A stretch of 8,561 nt of DNA from Campylobacterales bacterium (GTDB lineage: Bacteria; Campylobacterota; Campylobacteria; Campylobacterales; Arcobacteraceae), in the NCBI GenBank assembly GCA_027064245.1, contig JAMOPZ010000383.1, forward strand, positions 1 through 8,561, read 5' to 3'. Below the pieces are notes generated by a model. That model saw only the letters and a list, made by a program, of their open reading frames with translations. It was not told the origin of the DNA and did not search any database. Positions 6,979-8,561 of this stretch are shown in pieces (the first letter of the stretch is position 1; every line of letters begins with the position of its first letter). Made by a program: the position numbers and the translations under genes.

Positions 6979-7782
6979 TTAAGAGATAAGTGGTACTGTT
7001 CTACTTTGTATCGCATTTGATTGAGATTGTACTATCATAGAGATTTGGCTCATTAAATTTGTTTTATTAAAATCTGCAGACTCTTTTGCATAATCAATAT
7101 CTAAAATAGTTGCTTTTGCTTTTGCAGTTTCTACTTGTGTTGATAACATTCCTCTTCCTGAAGATTCTAGCATATTTGAAGCTGATCCATAATCACTTTG
7201 ATATCGAGCATTTTGATCCATACCACTTTTTAGAGCATTAAGCATATCATTTCTAGCATCAGGATCTGTAGCAAAATCATCTAAAAAATCTCTTAAATCA
7301 TCTGATATACTAACAGTATCTGACTTTTGCATAGTTACTATACTATCTTCACCTACAATAGATAAATCATCTGTACTATCACCTGCTGTTTTTAAAAGTT
7401 CTGTACTATTATATTTTGTACTATTTGCTATTTGATCATATTGATCAAGAGCTTTTCTAATATCATTAGCTATAGCTTCCCTACCCTCTTGTGAAGTTGT
7501 ACCATTTGATGCTTGTAATACTTTAGTATGAATATCATTTAAAATATCGCCTTGCTGTTTTAATCCACTTTGAGCAATATTACTCATAGCAATACCACTA
7601 TTTACATTTGATAAACTTTGTGAAAGTGAGTCCTCTTGTAATTGTAGTTCACTAGCAATTTGTAAGCCTGAAGGATCATCACTTGCTTGATTTATAGCTA
7701 AAGCAGAACCTATTCGTTCTAGTTGTCCAGCTTGTACCCCTGTTAAGGTTTGTATGTTATTATTATAAGATGTATCTATCAT
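6979..7782 (-). CDS. Short flagellin (D0/D1 only)
   Basis: The 267-residue protein has both conserved flagellin ends and almost no middle. The N-terminus carries RIGSALAINQASDDPSGLQI (residues 23-42), the classic 'R..SG..I..A.DDpAGlaI' region. It then aligns without gaps to FliC D1: LNDIHTKVLQASNGTTSQ (81-98) and KYNSTELL (123-130). The C-terminus from DIDYAKESADFNK (228-240) to the end aligns gap-free with the last 40 residues of Salmonella FliC. Only about 95 residues (131-225) lie between, so there are no D2/D3 surface domains. Flagellins are exported unfolded by the flagellar type III system and polymerise into the filament; there is no Sec signal and no Cys. No other flagellar genes are nearby. 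AAGGGGATC on its strand is the ribosome site. It could be a filament subunit or, as with Campylobacter FlaC, a secreted flagellin-like effector. Confidence 0.9.
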   Translation of the reverse strand: MIDTSYNNNIQTLTGVQAGQLERIGSALAINQASDDPSGLQIASELQLQEDSLSQSLSNVNSGIAMSNIAQSGLKQQGDILNDIHTKVLQASNGTTSQEGREAIANDIRKALDQYDQIANSTKYNSTELLKTAGDSTDDLSIVGEDSIVTMQKSDTVSISDDLRDFLDDFATDPDARNDMLNALKSGMDQNARYQSDYGSASNMLESSGRGMLSTQVETAKAKATILDIDYAKESADFNKTNLMSQISMIVQSQSNAIQSRTVPLIS

Positions 7783-7990
7783 TTTAAGATCCCCTTTTTA
7801 TGTTATACAATAATTATATTCTATTTTTCTTAAAATTAACTTATAAGTATTTAGTAATAATTAGTAGAGTAGGCCTATCCGACCAAATTCCCAAATCTAA
7901 CTAAGTAAATATTAAGAATAAGATTATTTTTATTATTTTTATAACTTAACATTATTTGTATACTTTTTTAAATATATTTTAATAATATAT
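7783..7990. other. Intergenic control region upstream of flagellin, with palindromes and a GC-richer island
   Basis: This 208-base gap holds no gene. Going upstream from the flagellin start it has a GGGG ribosome site, a possible minus-strand TATAAT (plus 7813-7818), the 10-bp palindrome ACTTATAAGT (7839-7848), and the palindrome TAGGCCTA (7870-7877). TAGGCCTA lies in an island (about 7866-7898) clearly richer in G+C than its surroundings. The rest (7910-7990) is nearly pure A/T. I looked for sigma-54 (GG-N10-GC) and sigma-28 (CCGATAA-like) elements and found only off-spacing or partial matches (TCGGATA on the minus strand). Confidence 0.45.
7813..7818 (-). promoter_or_regulatory. Possible -10 box for the flagellin gene
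   Basis: TATAAT on the minus strand lies about 30 bases before the flagellin ATG, giving a plausible short leader. It is a single-box match in AT-rich DNA. Many flagellin genes use sigma-28 instead, so this is tentative. Confidence 0.3.
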
Positions 7991-8561
7991 TTATATTTTT
8001 TCCCACTTAAATTTACTTATATTTTTTTCATCTTTATCAAAATTTATACCTACTAGATATATAGTTTTATCTTCACTTATATATTTTTGTGCATAGTTTT
8101 TCTCTTTGATTTGAGCTAAAGCATCATCAGAATCAACCTTAAATTCTATGATATATATAATATTATTTATCTTTACTGTTAGATCAATTCTTCCTTTAGA
8201 AGTTACATCTTCACCTATGATATCAAGTCCTAAGCTCTGTAGATATACATACACTATAGAAGCATAATATCCTTCATAGCTTTGGATATCATTGTTTGTA
8301 TAGTTATTATATGGAATTGATGCAAATATATTTTCAAGTGAAGATTTAAAATCTTCAAGTTTTTCATCTACTATTGCATCATATAGATCATCTTGTAATT
8401 TCAGTTTTTCAGTTTTTTGATTTGTAAGATAATTTATAAGTATATCATTAAGAGAGTTTTTTACCTCTATATTTGGTAATTTTAATTTATATTCGAATCC
8501 ACCTCTTCTTTTCTCTTTTACACTATCAATTGTAAGATACCCACTTTGATATAGAATAACT
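7991..8561 (-). CDS. AAA-ATPase-like / PD-(D/E)XK nuclease (DUF1703 type), C-terminal part, runs off right edge
   Basis: Reading the minus strand from the right edge gives an unbroken 189-residue frame ending at TAA (7991-7993). A GTG at 8254 is internal, because family-typical sequence continues upstream of it. The fragment begins with LYQSGYLTI (residues 3-11) and FEYKLKLPNIEV (22-33), the linker typical of PF09820 AAA-ATPase_like proteins. It then has FASIPY (79-84), YEGYYASI (95-102), GRIDL (123-127, Asp126) and IIEFK (137-141, Glu139 and Lys141). The last two form the D...ExK catalytic set of the PD-(D/E)XK nuclease fold. The ATPase domain should lie outside the window. Such proteins are widespread, often in many copies and variable between strains, and their role is not settled; nuclease activity is inferred from intact residues. 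It is oriented like the flagellin gene but 208 bases upstream, so probably a separate unit. Confidence 0.85.
   Translation of the reverse strand, partial: VILYQSGYLTIDSVKEKRRGGFEYKLKLPNIEVKNSLNDILINYLTNQKTEKLKLQDDLYDAIVDEKLEDFKSSLENIFASIPYNNYTNNDIQSYEGYYASIVYVYLQSLGLDIIGEDVTSKGRIDLTVKINNIIYIIEFKVDSDDALAQIKEKNYAQKYISEDKTIYLVGINFDKDEKNISKFKWEKI

Noticed and set aside
7866..7898. Sigma-54 or sigma-28 promoter for the flagellin gene
   Set aside because: On the minus strand the best GG...GC pair is spaced by 8 rather than 10 bases, and TCGGATA is only a partial sigma-28 -10 with no matching -35.
7900..7990. Terminator or small RNA in the A/T-rich stretch after the nuclease gene
   Set aside because: There are T- and A-runs but no stem of useful length; the region gives many chance palindromes because of its composition.
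3875..8561. A defence island built from the AAA_14-like ATPase and the ATPase-nuclease fragment
   Set aside because: The two genes are on opposite strands, separated by housekeeping-type genes, and the first is coupled to dbpA; no other defence gene, repeat or integrase is present.

Overview
The window is a strongly A+T-rich stretch of bacterial DNA with very tight gene packing: ATGA overlaps, zero-gap junctions and AT-biased codons. Gene content and sequence style point to a member of the Campylobacterota (epsilonproteobacteria, Arcobacter/Sulfurimonas-like). The signs are a DbpA-type helicase, a short flagellin with altered residues at the TLR5-recognition stretch, small pseudopilin-like proteins and a stand-alone siroheme synthase. 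This is inference; there is no rRNA or other marker gene to fix the genus.

Left block, + strand (1-1786). The 3' end of a NifU/IscU-like Fe-S scaffold gene overlaps a TTG-started gene for a helical, ferritin-like protein. That gene overlaps (ATGA) a short type IV pseudopilin-like gene, which in turn overlaps (ATGA) a second short pilin-like gene lacking the +5 glutamate. All four are probably one transcript, ending at a weak AT-rich hairpin near 1795-1817.

Siroheme gene, - strand (1835-2398). A compact Met8/CysG-N-type precorrin-2 dehydrogenase/ferrochelatase faces the left block. It shares a 103-bp divergent control region with the next operon. That region contains a clear -10 box for the rightward operon and a dyad, AATTGG-N12-CCAATT.

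Middle operon, + strand (2502-6928). dbpA, encoding a 23S rRNA-directed DEAD-box helicase, overlaps (ATGA) a gene for an AAA_14/DUF4143-type ATPase with a degenerate Walker B. That gene abuts, without a gap, a gene for an exported DUF255/YyaL-type thioredoxin-fold protein with a CHWCH motif. A strong 12-bp-stem hairpin follows at 6933-6958.

Right block, - strand (6979-8561). A monocistronic minimal flagellin (267 aa, D0/D1 only) has a 208-bp upstream region with two short palindromes and a conspicuous GC-richer island. Beyond it lies the C-terminal part of an AAA-ATPase/PD-(D/E)XK nuclease family protein, whose reading frame runs off the right edge.

I see no CRISPR array, insertion sequence, tRNA or rRNA. 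I found no convincing new multi-gene system. The most unusual points are the Fe-S scaffold/ferritin-like/pseudopilin gene string, the ATPase with altered catalytic residues coupled to dbpA, and the isolated minimal flagellin.
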